Below, piece by piece: positions 48,655 to 58,100 of a DNA stretch of 64,000 bases. Source of the DNA: Brevibacterium epidermidis NBRC 14811. GTDB lineage: Bacteria > Actinomycetota > Actinomycetes > Actinomycetales > Brevibacteriaceae. The DNA lies in contig NZ_BCSJ01000018.1 of the NCBI RefSeq assembly GCF_001570805.1, positions 1 through 64,000 on the forward strand. The letters run 5' to 3'. The translations under genes were made by a program, and so were the position numbers. The notes under the pieces were generated by a model. That model was not told the origin of the DNA. It searched no databases and saw only the letters and a list, made by a program, of their open reading frames with translations. Position 1 is the stretch's first letter, and every line of letters starts with the position of its first letter.

Positions 48655-50162
48655 CGGCAGCCGCAGTTCGCGAGTGCGGTGACGATATCGTCCACGGTCT
48701 TTCTGGCTTCCAAGATCTTGTCCTTATCCACGTCGTCGATCTGGATGGAGAATACGAGGTAGCGTCCCTCCGCGTCGAGCACTCCCCCGGCCAGGGAGGT
48801 CACGGTGGACAGCGTTCCGGTCTTCGCGTGCACGACTCCGGAGGCGTTCTTCTCATCGAGGAACCGGTCGTGCAGGGTGCCTGTCAGTCCGCCGACGGGG
48901 AAGTAGCTGACGAGTCCGGCCAGTGAGTCATCGGCGACGACCGAGGCCTGCAGGACGGTCGTGAGATCGTGCGGGGCGATCCGGTTGTCATAGGACAGAC
49001 CCGAAGTGTCGACGAGATGTGTGCGCCCGAGATCGACAGATTCGCCGAGGGCTTCGAGCACGGCGTCGGGACCGTTTTCGAGGCTGCCGTCCTTGCCCTG
49101 GGCGATGGCGACCTCGTTGCCGAGCACTTCGGCGACGACATTGTCGCTGTGCACGAGTGCGTATTCGACGATCTCGGAGATCGTCGCCGATTCCACCCGG
49201 GCGAGTTCCTTCGGGTCCGCGGATTCGGACGAATTCTCGGAATCGGACGGCTCCTCGGAATCGGACTCGGCGGCCGCCTCGGTGACGGTGATTCCGGTCT
49301 TCTTCAGTTCCTTCTCGAAGATCGAGAACGCGTCCTTGGCCGGGTGTTCGCTGCGGCCGCGCCATTCGGCGTTCTTCGACCCGACGTAGGCGGTGTCGAC
49401 CATGATCGGCTGGATCGGGGTGATCACGCCCTTGGCGATATCGACCCGTTCCCAGCCGGAATCGAAGTCCTCGCCGACGTACCGGCTCGTATCCAGGCTG
49501 AGCGCCACCTCGGTGACGTTCTGGTCCTTGAGGGCGGCCGCGGTGTCCTCGGCCAGGGTCCGCAGGCCAGCGTGCCCGTTGACCGAGCCGGGGTCCGAAT
49601 CTCCGGCGGACAGGAGCACGTCCCCACCTCCGGTGAGGGTCAGGGTGTTCGTGTCCGCGTCGAAGTCCGTCGTCGTCGCCAGGCGCTTCTCCCCGCCGAT
49701 CGCGGACAGGGAGGCGGCCGCAGTGAGCACCTTCGTCACGGAGGCGGGAGTGCGCGGCTTCGTCTCGTCCTTCGCGTAGAGGACATCGTCGCTGAGTCCG
49801 TCGCGGACTTCGAGGCCGAAGCCCTTGACCTTCGAGTCCTTGAGCACAGCGTCGATCGTCTTCGGGATCTGCGTGGGCACGGGAGCGGAATCGTCGACCG
49901 CCGAGGCGGGGGCGGGCACCTGCTGGGCGTTCGCCTGCGGGGTGGGCACGGTCTGGACCTCGACCTGGGGTTCGGTGGTCAGCACGCTCGGCAGTCCGGG
50001 CACGAGGTCATAGGCGTCGACCGCGGCATAGGCACCGAGAGCCAGCACAATGACGCCGGCGGTGATCGCACCGCCCTTCTTCCGTCGCGATCTGCCCTCT
50101 CTGCGGTCGCGGCGCGGGGAGCCGGAGTCCGACGGGTTCTGCGGCGCATCGGTGTCGTTCAA
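48651..50162 (-). CDS. dacB: D-alanyl-D-alanine carboxypeptidase (PBP4 type)
   Basis: DacB trims or cross-cleaves peptidoglycan stem peptides outside the membrane. The 503-residue protein has a basic N-terminus, a membrane anchor (AITAGVIVLALGAYAAVDAY) and a Pro/Gln/Val linker. The penicillin-binding domain has Ser141-Val-Thr-Lys144, VHSDN (SxN), and HAKTGTL (KTG). A Ser/Glu/Asp-rich insertion (ESDSEEPSDSENSSESADPKE region, near 295-315) interrupts the PBP4 accessory domain. It is divergent from ppa. Confidence 0.92.
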   Translation of the reverse strand: MNDTDAPQNPSDSGSPRRDRREGRSRRKKGGAITAGVIVLALGAYAAVDAYDLVPGLPSVLTTEPQVEVQTVPTPQANAQQVPAPASAVDDSAPVPTQIPKTIDAVLKDSKVKGFGLEVRDGLSDDVLYAKDETKPRTPASVTKVLTAAASLSAIGGEKRLATTTDFDADTNTLTLTGGGDVLLSAGDSDPGSVNGHAGLRTLAEDTAAALKDQNVTEVALSLDTSRYVGEDFDSGWERVDIAKGVITPIQPIMVDTAYVGSKNAEWRGRSEHPAKDAFSIFEKELKKTGITVTEAAAESDSEEPSDSENSSESADPKELARVESATISEIVEYALVHSDNVVAEVLGNEVAIAQGKDGSLENGPDAVLEALGESVDLGRTHLVDTSGLSYDNRIAPHDLTTVLQASVVADDSLAGLVSYFPVGGLTGTLHDRFLDEKNASGVVHAKTGTLSTVTSLAGGVLDAEGRYLVFSIQIDDVDKDKILEARKTVDDIVTALANCGCR

Positions 50163-50270
50163 ACGCAGACTCTCATTCCTCGACGACCGTGAGGTGGTCG
50201 CCGTCGGTGGGCGGTGACGGGGACTTGTACCATCTATTCTAGTGATGCACCCCTAACGTGAAGGAGCACT

Positions 50271-50759
50271 ATGGAACTGTTGGCCACAATCGAGATCCCC
50301 CAGGGGTCCCGCAACAAGTACGAAGTCGATCATGAGACCGGTCGGGTCAAGCTCGATCGCTACCTCTATACCTCGATGCAGTACCCCGCAGATTACGGCT
50401 TCATCGAGGACACGCTCGGAAACGACGGCGACCCTCTCGATGTGCTCGTGCTGCTGCCCGAGCCGCTGTTCCCCGGTGTGCTCATCGACATCCGCCCCAT
50501 CGGCATGTTCCAGATGGAAGACGAGGCCGGCGGCGATGACAAGGTCCTCGCCGTTCCTGCTGGAGATCCCCGCTGGGATTCCTACACCGATATCTCGGAT
50601 GTGGACCAGTTCATGCTCGACTCGATCGAACACTTCTTCAACCGGTACAAGGACCTCGAGCCCGGCAAGTACGTCAAGGGTTCGAGCTGGGCCGGTCGCG
50701 AAGCCGCCGAGGCGGAGATCAACGCCTCCATCGAACGTTTCAAGGCCGAGGGTCACTGA
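50271..50759 (+). CDS. ppa: Inorganic pyrophosphatase
   Basis: This family I soluble pyrophosphatase hydrolyses PPi and pulls biosynthetic reactions forward. The 162-residue protein opens [20 protein letters not shown] and has the signature [22 protein letters not shown] with its metal-binding aspartates. AAGGAG precedes the ATG. It is divergent from dacB, the usual actinobacterial arrangement, and ends at a clear terminator. Confidence 0.96.
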   Translation: MELLATIEIPQGSRNKYEVDHETGRVKLDRYLYTSMQYPADYGFIEDTLGNDGDPLDVLVLLPEPLFPGVLIDIRPIGMFQMEDEAGGDDKVLAVPAGDPRWDSYTDISDVDQFMLDSIEHFFNRYKDLEPGKYVKGSSWAGREAAEAEINASIERFKAEGH

Positions 50760-50802
50760 GCCTTCCCCTCTCCATGCGCTGAGGATTCAGCTCTGGTTCA
50801 CG

Positions 50803-50830
50803 ACCGCCCGGATATCATCATCCGGGCGGT
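50803..50830 (+). terminator. Terminator after ppa
   Basis: ACCGCCCGGAT (50803-50813) and ATCCGGGCGGT (50820-50830) form a perfect 11-base stem with an ATCATC loop, followed by TTCGTTTT. Confidence 0.92.
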
Positions 50831-50965
50831 TTCGTTTTGGCCTCGACCGTCGCGCGGGACGCCGTGCGGGAGAACGCCTGGGGCACCGCTTGGGCGTGAC
50901 AATGATCACGATTTCTTAGGTGACCCTAAGGGGCAGTGTGAGCCAGGTTATGCGATTGTCGAGTC

Positions 50966-51607
50966 ATGAAACTCGATCATGTGTCATACGCCAGTGAACC
51001 TGACGGCTACCGTGCGACCGCCGAGCGGATCGCGGAGAAGCTCGGAGTGGTTCCCTACGACGGCGGTGTGCATCCTCGATTCGGCACCAGAAACCTCATC
51101 TTCCCCCTAGCGAACGGCCATTACCTCGAAGTCGTGGAAGCCTTGGAGCATCCGGCCGCTCTCTCGACACCGTTCGGCCAGGCGGTCCGGGCTCGTTCCG
51201 AGCTCGGCGGCGGCTGGATGGGCTGGTGCGTCTCGGTCGAAGATCTCACTGCCGTCGAGGCCCGCCTCGAACGCAAGGCCGTCGATGGAAACCGCACGCC
51301 GGAGTCCGGTTTGGAACTCAGGTGGCTGCAGATCGGCGTCAAGGGGCTCATCGCCGACCCCCAGCTGCCGTTCTTCATCAAGTGGTCCGCCGATTCCTCG
51401 CAGCATCCTTCGACGTACAAGACGAATGAGGGCGTCGCTATCGACACCCTGCAGATCGCCGGGGACCGCGATCGTCTGCGCGATTGGCTGGGCACTCAGG
51501 ATGCCAAGCCGATCTCGGAGATCAACATCGACTGGTCCGCACCCCACGGGACGCCGGGCATCATGTCGGTGAGCTTCAACACGGAGAACGGCCCCGTCAC
51601 CATCTGA
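50966..51607 (+). CDS. VOC family / glyoxalase-like domain protein (213 aa)
   Basis: The protein opens MKLDHVSYASEPDGYRATAERIAEKLG and continues with HPRFGTRNLIFPLANGHYLEVVEAL, a glyoxalase-like (Glyoxalase_3) first half. The second half (IKWSADSSQHPSTYKTNEG, then LQIAGD) forms the matching lobe. Such proteins are often annotated only as VOC family. No substrate can be named. It is monocistronic and convergent with the phoX-like gene across a shared terminator. Confidence 0.83.
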   Translation: MKLDHVSYASEPDGYRATAERIAEKLGVVPYDGGVHPRFGTRNLIFPLANGHYLEVVEALEHPAALSTPFGQAVRARSELGGGWMGWCVSVEDLTAVEARLERKAVDGNRTPESGLELRWLQIGVKGLIADPQLPFFIKWSADSSQHPSTYKTNEGVAIDTLQIAGDRDRLRDWLGTQDAKPISEINIDWSAPHGTPGIMSVSFNTENGPVTI

Positions 51608-51638
51608 GCACATCAGAGTCCGCGTACTCTGCGGAGTC

Positions 51639-51676
51639 GAAGAAGGCCAGAGGCAGTGTCGCCTCTGGCCTTCTTC
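51639..51676. terminator. Bidirectional terminator between VOC and phoX-like genes
   Basis: A perfect 16-base stem (51639-51654 against 51661-51676) encloses AGTGTC. GAAGAAGG/CCTTCTTC at the base gives short A and T runs on both sides, suiting both convergent transcripts. Confidence 0.92.
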
Positions 51677-51696
51677 AGCTTATGGTCGTGGAGTCA

Positions 51697-54198
51697 TCAG
51701 TCGCCCTGAGTCTCCATCGGCGATCCCTGCTCGCTTTCCGTCCCGTCTGCTTTCTTCCGACGCAGATGAGCGGCCGTCGCCATCGCACCGCCGGCGGCGA
51801 GGAGACCTGCTCCGCCGCCGAGCAGCGGCAGAGTGCTGTCAGTGCCGGTCCACGGCAGTTCACCGCCGTCCGAAGAACCGCCGCCCGAGCCGGATCCGCC
51901 GGAGCTGCCTGAACCTGAGCCGCCGTCGCTTCCGGCGCTCGCGGCCGCACCAGCTGCCGCGGCATCCTTCGCGCCGTCCTGCGACCCGGCAGTCGATCCG
52001 GAGCTGTCGGCGTCCGTTCCGGTCCTGTCGCCCTTGGCATCGGTGTCCTCACCCGTTCCGGCACCATCTGAGCTGCCGTTCTCATCCGAGTCCTTGGCCC
52101 CTTCATCTGTGCCGTCGGCGTCGGAGTCCTGGTCCTTCGGCGGTTCAGTCGGATCCGGTGCCGATCCGCCGTCGCCCTTGATGACCTGCACGACCGTGGG
52201 CCGCGGCATCGCGGCCACTCCCTTATCGACATCGGTCGCGTCGACATAGTCGGGGAACTGCGAGTGCTGATCGGCATAAGAGCCGTCCTCACCTGGGTGC
52301 TGGACCGCAACGAAAGCTGACTCATACTCGTCATGGACGAGTGGTCCGCAGACCTCGGCTTCGCGAGGCACGGACAGGAACTGTTCGACCCGACCGCGCT
52401 GGTCACCGTCGATCGTGACCTTGAACAGCCCGTCGCAGTAGCCGATGCCGTCGGGAGCACCGTCGGTGGAGATCCACAGGTTTCCGGCGGTGTCGAAGGC
52501 CACATTGTCCGGGCAGGAGATCGGTGAGACCTGATCGGCGGGGAAGCCGGAGAAGTAGGTGGCGTCGCCCTGCTTCGGGTCTCCGCAGACCAACAGCAGC
52601 GTCCAGTCGAATTCGGTGCCCGTATGATCGCCGGAGCGCTCGGTGATTTCGACGATGTGCCCGTCGCGGTTCTCCGTGCGCGGATTGGCCTCATCTGCGG
52701 CGGCCTTCCCGTCGGTGCCGCGGTCGGAGTTGTTCGTGCAGGCGACGTAGATGCGGCCGTTGACCGGGTTCGGTTCGACGTCTTCGCAGCGGTCCATCTT
52801 CGTCGGTCCGACCTTGTCGGCGGCCAGTCGGGTGTTGACGAGGACCTCTTCGACGGAGAATCCGGACACCTGCGACTTGCCGTCCTTGACCAGCGGAAGC
52901 CACTGTCCGCTGCCGTCGAACTCGCCGTCGGCGGGCACCTCACCGCTGCCGTCGATCTCGGACTTCGGTGAGTTGCCGGTGAACTTCGCGACGTAGAGGT
53001 CGCCGTCGGTCAGCAGCGTCTTGTTGTGTTCGCGGTCGCCCTCGACGTAGGTGTCCTTCGAGACGAACTTGTAGAGGTAGTCGAACTTCTCATCGTCTCC
53101 CATATAGGCCACGGCGTGGCCCGAATCGGAGATCGTGATGTTCGCCCCTTCGTGTTTGAAGCGGCCCATGTTCGTGTGCTTATGAGGGGTGGAGTTCGGG
53201 TCCCAGGGGTCGACTTCGACGATCCAGCCGAAGCGATTCGCTTCGTTCGCGTAGCCCGGGTTGTTCGTATCGAATCGGTCGACATCGGCTTCCCACCCGT
53301 TGGCCGAGTCTTCGCTGTCGAGACCGTAGCGCTTATCGGCCGCCGAGGTGCCCTGCGCCTTGAAGTACGAGTTGAAGTTCTCCTCACCGGACACCAGAGT
53401 GCCCCAGGGCGTGAGCCCGCCCGAGCAGTTGCCGAGAGTGCCCTGCGCCTTGTCACCGTTCGGATAGTCCTTCGTCCGCAGCAGATCGGAACCGGCGGCG
53501 GGACCGGTGAACTCGTATTCGGTGTCGATGAGGAACCGGCGGTTCTTCTTTCCGTTGACATCGATCGTCCACGTCGACTTCTCGTCCGTGCGAATGAGTT
53601 CGGCAACGGTCAGTCCGTGGGCTTCACGGCTGATCGCCCGCTGATCGGCTCCGTCCATGTCCTCGGGGTACATGATGGCGTCGTTCGTGTATTCCTGGTT
53701 GGCGAAGAGCACGGCCCGGTTGGAGTCATCGGGGTCGATCTGGATGGACAGGAAGTCGTTGTTGTAGCCGAACTGGCGGCGCTGCGCCTCTGGGCTCTGA
53801 TTCTCCGGGTCAAATTTCGGAGAGTCGGGGAACAAGGGGTCTCCCCAGCGGACGATCGGATGCCAGGAGTAGCCTTCGGGGACGACGAATTCGTCGACCT
53901 CATGCTGGACCGGGTCGATGGCGGTGAAGGCCAGACTGCCTGCGGTGGCTGCGGTGGCTGCGGCGGCAGAGCGTGCGGTCGGACTCGGTGCGGTGGTCAC
54001 TGCGATGGCCAAGGCACCGGCAGCAGAGGCACCGAGAACCGCGCGACGGCTGAGCTTCGCATTGACGATATCGCGGAAATACCCATTTGCCGATGTGTTG
54101 CAGGTGGCCTTGAGGCAGGCGTTGTCGCACTTCAGTGCGCACGTGACGGGGCTGCGCTTGCCACGCACATGGTCGGCCATCGGCAGAAAGGTTCGCAT
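51697..54198 (-). CDS. phoX: PhoX-type alkaline phosphatase, Tat-exported, LPXTG-anchored
   Basis: PhoX (DUF839) hydrolyses phosphate esters outside the cell using a Ca/Fe cluster. The 833-residue protein has an N-terminal segment with Cys 20, 24, 28 and 33, then a Tat motif (LSRRAVLGASAAG, twin Arg at 51-52). The PhoX domain spans roughly 100-680 with NCSGGLTPWGTLVSGEENF. An acidic and then Gly/Ser linker leads to LPWTG at 781-785, a hydrophobic helix and RRKK, a sortase signal. The ATG at 54198 follows AAGGAG. A PHO-box-like repeat lies upstream. Confidence 0.92.
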   Translation of the reverse strand: MRTFLPMADHVRGKRSPVTCALKCDNACLKATCNTSANGYFRDIVNAKLSRRAVLGASAAGALAIAVTTAPSPTARSAAAATAATAGSLAFTAIDPVQHEVDEFVVPEGYSWHPIVRWGDPLFPDSPKFDPENQSPEAQRRQFGYNNDFLSIQIDPDDSNRAVLFANQEYTNDAIMYPEDMDGADQRAISREAHGLTVAELIRTDEKSTWTIDVNGKKNRRFLIDTEYEFTGPAAGSDLLRTKDYPNGDKAQGTLGNCSGGLTPWGTLVSGEENFNSYFKAQGTSAADKRYGLDSEDSANGWEADVDRFDTNNPGYANEANRFGWIVEVDPWDPNSTPHKHTNMGRFKHEGANITISDSGHAVAYMGDDEKFDYLYKFVSKDTYVEGDREHNKTLLTDGDLYVAKFTGNSPKSEIDGSGEVPADGEFDGSGQWLPLVKDGKSQVSGFSVEEVLVNTRLAADKVGPTKMDRCEDVEPNPVNGRIYVACTNNSDRGTDGKAAADEANPRTENRDGHIVEITERSGDHTGTEFDWTLLLVCGDPKQGDATYFSGFPADQVSPISCPDNVAFDTAGNLWISTDGAPDGIGYCDGLFKVTIDGDQRGRVEQFLSVPREAEVCGPLVHDEYESAFVAVQHPGEDGSYADQHSQFPDYVDATDVDKGVAAMPRPTVVQVIKGDGGSAPDPTEPPKDQDSDADGTDEGAKDSDENGSSDGAGTGEDTDAKGDRTGTDADSSGSTAGSQDGAKDAAAAGAAASAGSDGGSGSGSSGGSGSGGGSSDGGELPWTGTDSTLPLLGGGAGLLAAGGAMATAAHLRRKKADGTESEQGSPMETQGD

Positions 54199-54318
54199 AG
54201 ATTCTCTCCTTGTATCGGGTATCTTCCCAGTCCGGGGCCCGCCCGGCACAGAGGGCGGAACCGGGAGGGCTCACCCGGTCGAGACTGTCACCGGCAAGCG
54301 GCCCTGGAACTACCCGTC

Positions 54319-54336
54319 GGTGAACTGCCGGTGAAC
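54319..54336 (-). promoter_or_regulatory. PHO-box-like direct repeat upstream of phoX
   Basis: On the minus strand the site reads GTTCACCGGCAGTTCACC, two perfect GTTCACC units with an 11-base period. This is the direct-repeat form bound by PhoP of the PhoR-PhoP system in Streptomyces. It lies about 120 bases upstream of the phoX start codon, in the right orientation. A phosphate-starvation response is therefore likely, though PhoP itself is not in the window. Confidence 0.75.
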
Positions 54337-54409
54337 CCAGCAGGTCGAGTGAGTGTCCCATTCGCCTGTCCCGGCTTCGGGTCCTGGTCTCAGCCTGGGG
54401 CTCCTGGCC

Positions 54410-55171
54410 TCAGCCGAAGTCGACGAGGGCGAGCACTCCCGGGGCGAGGAATCCGACGGCGTCGATGATGACATGCGCCCACACCAGCGGCATGAGTCTG
54501 CCCTTGCGCAGGAAATACCAGCCGAAGATGATGCCCATGGCGACGTTGCCGATGAACGGGCCGATGCCCTGATAGAGGTGGTAGCTGGCGCGGAAGAGAG
54601 CCAGGGAGATGATGATAGGCCAGGGCCCGAACCCCAGCTGCCGCAGTCGCAGCCACCCGAAACCGAAGATGATGACCTCTTCGACGATCCCGTTCTTCGC
54701 GGCCGAGAGCAGCAGGACGGGAATCGTCCACCAATGATCGCCGAGGTTGGACGGCTGGATCTCGGCCGTGATCCCCAGTGCCCTGCCGCCCGCGTACACC
54801 CCGAGGGTGCCGATGCCGATCACGAGGAAGATGAGGACACCGTGGCCGAGGTCGCGCCCTCGGTGCCCGTCGACTCCGAGTCGGGTCGACAGCGGCTGCG
54901 CCGGCCGGTCTCGGCTGAGCAGGTAGATCGCGAGGGCGACGGGAACGAGGGTGAAGCCGATGTCGAGAAGCTGGTAGATGAGGTCGAAACCCGGCCGGGG
55001 TGAGATCGAGGTATTGAGCTTCGCCTGGGCGTCGCTGATCGGCCCACGGGTGGCGATATCGGCCAGGCGCACGATTGCATAGACGGCCGACTGGCCCAGC
55101 GACAGGGCCGCAATGAGGCCGAGCTCGAACCACAGGCGCTTTCTCTCCTGTGGTTCGAGCTCGGTCGTCAT
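54410..55171 (-). CDS. CPBP family intramembrane metalloprotease
   Basis: The 253-residue protein has about seven hydrophobic spans and the ABI/CPBP signature: paired Glu in KNGIVEEVIIFGFGWLRLRQ near residue 166, ALFRASYHLYQG with its His near 198, and VWAHVIIDAVGFL near 235. The family cleaves membrane substrates or processes CAAX-like or bacteriocin-related peptides. It starts 24 bases after the RND gene ends and is probably co-transcribed. Target unknown. Confidence 0.88.
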   Translation of the reverse strand: MTTELEPQERKRLWFELGLIAALSLGQSAVYAIVRLADIATRGPISDAQAKLNTSISPRPGFDLIYQLLDIGFTLVPVALAIYLLSRDRPAQPLSTRLGVDGHRGRDLGHGVLIFLVIGIGTLGVYAGGRALGITAEIQPSNLGDHWWTIPVLLLSAAKNGIVEEVIIFGFGWLRLRQLGFGPWPIIISLALFRASYHLYQGIGPFIGNVAMGIIFGWYFLRKGRLMPLVWAHVIIDAVGFLAPGVLALVDFG

Positions 55172-55195
55172 GGACTCAACTCTAGCCGGGACGGA

Positions 55196-58100
55196 TCAGT
55201 GTTTGGGTTCACCGTCCCCGTCGTCGCGGCGCGGGTTCTGGCTGCGCAGGGTGAAGTCCGTTTCCTGCCCGCTGCCTCGCTCCGCGTCGGCCTCCCGCCC
55301 GCCGCCTCCGTGGTCGGCGTCCGTCGATTCATCCGACGCCGAGGCGGTGCTGCCCGAATCCGTGGACCTCGGGTCCGCAGTCGGTGCGGCCTCCTCGGTG
55401 GGGGCCTCCCCCTCTGTCCGTGTCCGAGGTTCACCGAAACCGGCGGCTGCGGCTCCCGCACCGGCGGGCACCGTGGCGGTCTCCCGCTGGTTCGCCCGGG
55501 CTTCGGCGGCGTCGAGGACCTCTCCGCGGGCCATGTTCTTCACGTACTTCTTCTCGGCCCGGCGTTCCTTCACTCCTTCGAGCAGCAGGTAGAGCACCGG
55601 CACGAGGATGAGCGTGAGCAGCGTCGAGCTGACCAGGCCGCCGATGACGACGATCGCCAACGGCTTCGAGATGAACACTCCCCCGCCGGTGAGCCCGAGG
55701 GCCATCGGCAGCAGCGCGAAGATCGTGGCGGCCGCGGTCATGAGAATCGGACGATAACGCAGCCGGGCGCCGTGGACGACGGATGTGCGCAGGTCGACCC
55801 CGCGAACGCGGAAGTGGTTGATGAGGTCGATGAGCACGATCGCGTTCGTGACCACGATGCCGATGAGCATGAGCAGACCGATCATCGACGTCAGCCCCAG
55901 CGGGGTGTTGGTGATGAGCGAGAGCGCTACCGAACCAGTGGCCGCGAACGGAATCGAGACCAGCAGGATCAGCGGCTGCAGCAGCGACTTGAACGTGGCG
56001 ACCATGATGACGAAGACGATGAGGATCGCCGCGAGCATCGCCAGTCCCAGCTGGGAGAACGCCTCGTTCTGCTCCTGAGTGGCACCGCCGGTGTCGACGG
56101 ACACCGTATCGGGCAGGTCCACCTCGTCGAGTGCGGACTGCACCTCGGTCGAGACTGCACCGAGGTCGTCGCCCTCTGGAGTCACGGACACGGTGGTCGA
56201 GCGCTGTGAATCCGTGTGGCGGATGGTCGGAGCGGTCTTGACCTCCTTGACGTCGGCGACCTCATCGAGCTCGATGAAGCGCGGCTCCGAAGTCACGGGA
56301 GCACCCGCATTCGGATCTCCGCCGGCTGCGCCACCGGCGCCACCTGCTCCTCCGGCTGCACCTGCGTCGCCCGAACCTCCGGCTCCACCGGCAGCTCCTG
56401 CTCCACCGGCCGCGCCGGCGTCACCTGAACCACCGGCACCGCCGGCTCCTCCGGCAGCGCCTGCCGCACCGGCTCCGCCAGCGGGCGCCGTTTCTTCCGG
56501 CTTGCCCGGGATCTTGAGTTCGCGCAGCTTCTCCACGGTGTCGGCATTGCGGTCGAAGAGCAGCACCGAATGCGAGACATCGTCGATGACGACCTCACCG
56601 ATCTGCTGACCGTGCATGGCCCGCTGCACATACTGGCCGATGGATGCCTCGGTGAGGTTCTCCTCGGCGGCCTTCTCATGATCGACCTTGACTTCGATCA
56701 CAGGCTGGACCGCAGCGATATCGCTGGTCACCGACTGTGCTGAGGACACGCCCTCGAGCTTGTCGCTGACCTTCTTCGTCGCGTCCTCGAGCTCCTCGGG
56801 ATCGGTCGCCGTGAGAGTGACGTCGATCGTCTGCGCACCGGGCGTCGAACTCTGGCTTGCCACCTCGACATCACCGGCACCATCGAGGTCGTCGAACTGC
56901 TTCTGCAGGTCGGCGGAGATCGACTGAGCGGAGACTCCGGACTTCGTGTTGACGATATACGTGCCCGTCAGGGACGAGTCATCGGTGAAGCCGAACGTCG
57001 TACCGCCCAGGGACAGCTGGTAGTTGTCGACATCAGCGGTATCAGCGAGGATGTCCTCGACCTTCTCCGCCTGCTTCGAGGCCTCATCGAGGTCGGTGCC
57101 CGGGTCGAAGGTCTGCGAGATCTGCAGGGAATCCTGCCCGGTGTCGCCGAAGAGTTCGGTCTTCAGCTGCGGAATCATCGCTCCGGTGCCCGCAAGGACG
57201 AGCACGGCGACGAGGATCATGACGATCGGGTGCTTGGTCGAGAACCCGATGACCGGCATATAGGTCTTCTGCAGACGCGTCACCGGCGAATGCATTCCGG
57301 CGAGCTCGTCGACGGCTTCCGTGCCGTCTTCGGATTCACCGTAGCGCGGACCGTCCGCGGCGACTCCGGCCGACTCGGAACGAGTGGAGGCCACGGCACT
57401 TTCGCGGGGACCGGTGTCCTCGGCTTCAGCACCGGCGGCGACGATGTCGCGCTTCTTGTCGGCCTTCTTCGCTGCCTTCTTCTCGGCCCGCCACTGCGAC
57501 AGCATCGACTTGCGGCTGCGACGGATCTCCGCCTTCTCCGCACGGGTGAGCTTGACCTTCGCCTCACGCTGACGCAGGAACCAGTAGGCGAGGACGGGCA
57601 CGATCGTCAGCGCCACGAACAGGGACGAGAGCAGAGCGATCGTCGCGGTCAGGGCGAAAGGTCGGAACATCTCGCCCGTCTGGCCGGTCACGAACGCCAG
57701 TGGCAGGAACACGGCCACTGTGGTCAGAGTCGAGGCAGTGATGGCCCCGGCGACCTCGGAGACGGCGGCGAGGATGTTCGAGAATTTGTCGCCGCCGGAG
57801 GCATGGCGTCTGCGGATCGCCTCGATGACGACGATGGAGTCGTCGACGACGCGGCCGACGGAGATTGTCAGCGCGCCGAGGGTGAGCATGTTGAGGGTCT
57901 CTCCGCCCATCCACAGCCCGACCATGGCGATGAGGAGGGAGAGCGGGATGGAGATGGCGGTGATGATCGTCGCCCGCACCGACAGCAGGAAGACGAGGAT
58001 GACGAGGACCGCGAAGATCAGGCCCAGCCCACCCTCGTTGAGCAGGTCGTGGATGGACTGCTCGATGAACGGAGCCTGGTCGAACGCGGAGACGAACTCC

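Noticed and set aside
50212..50240. ppa promoter with a TATTCT -10
   Set aside because: No -35-like hexamer is found at an acceptable spacing, so the element is not called.
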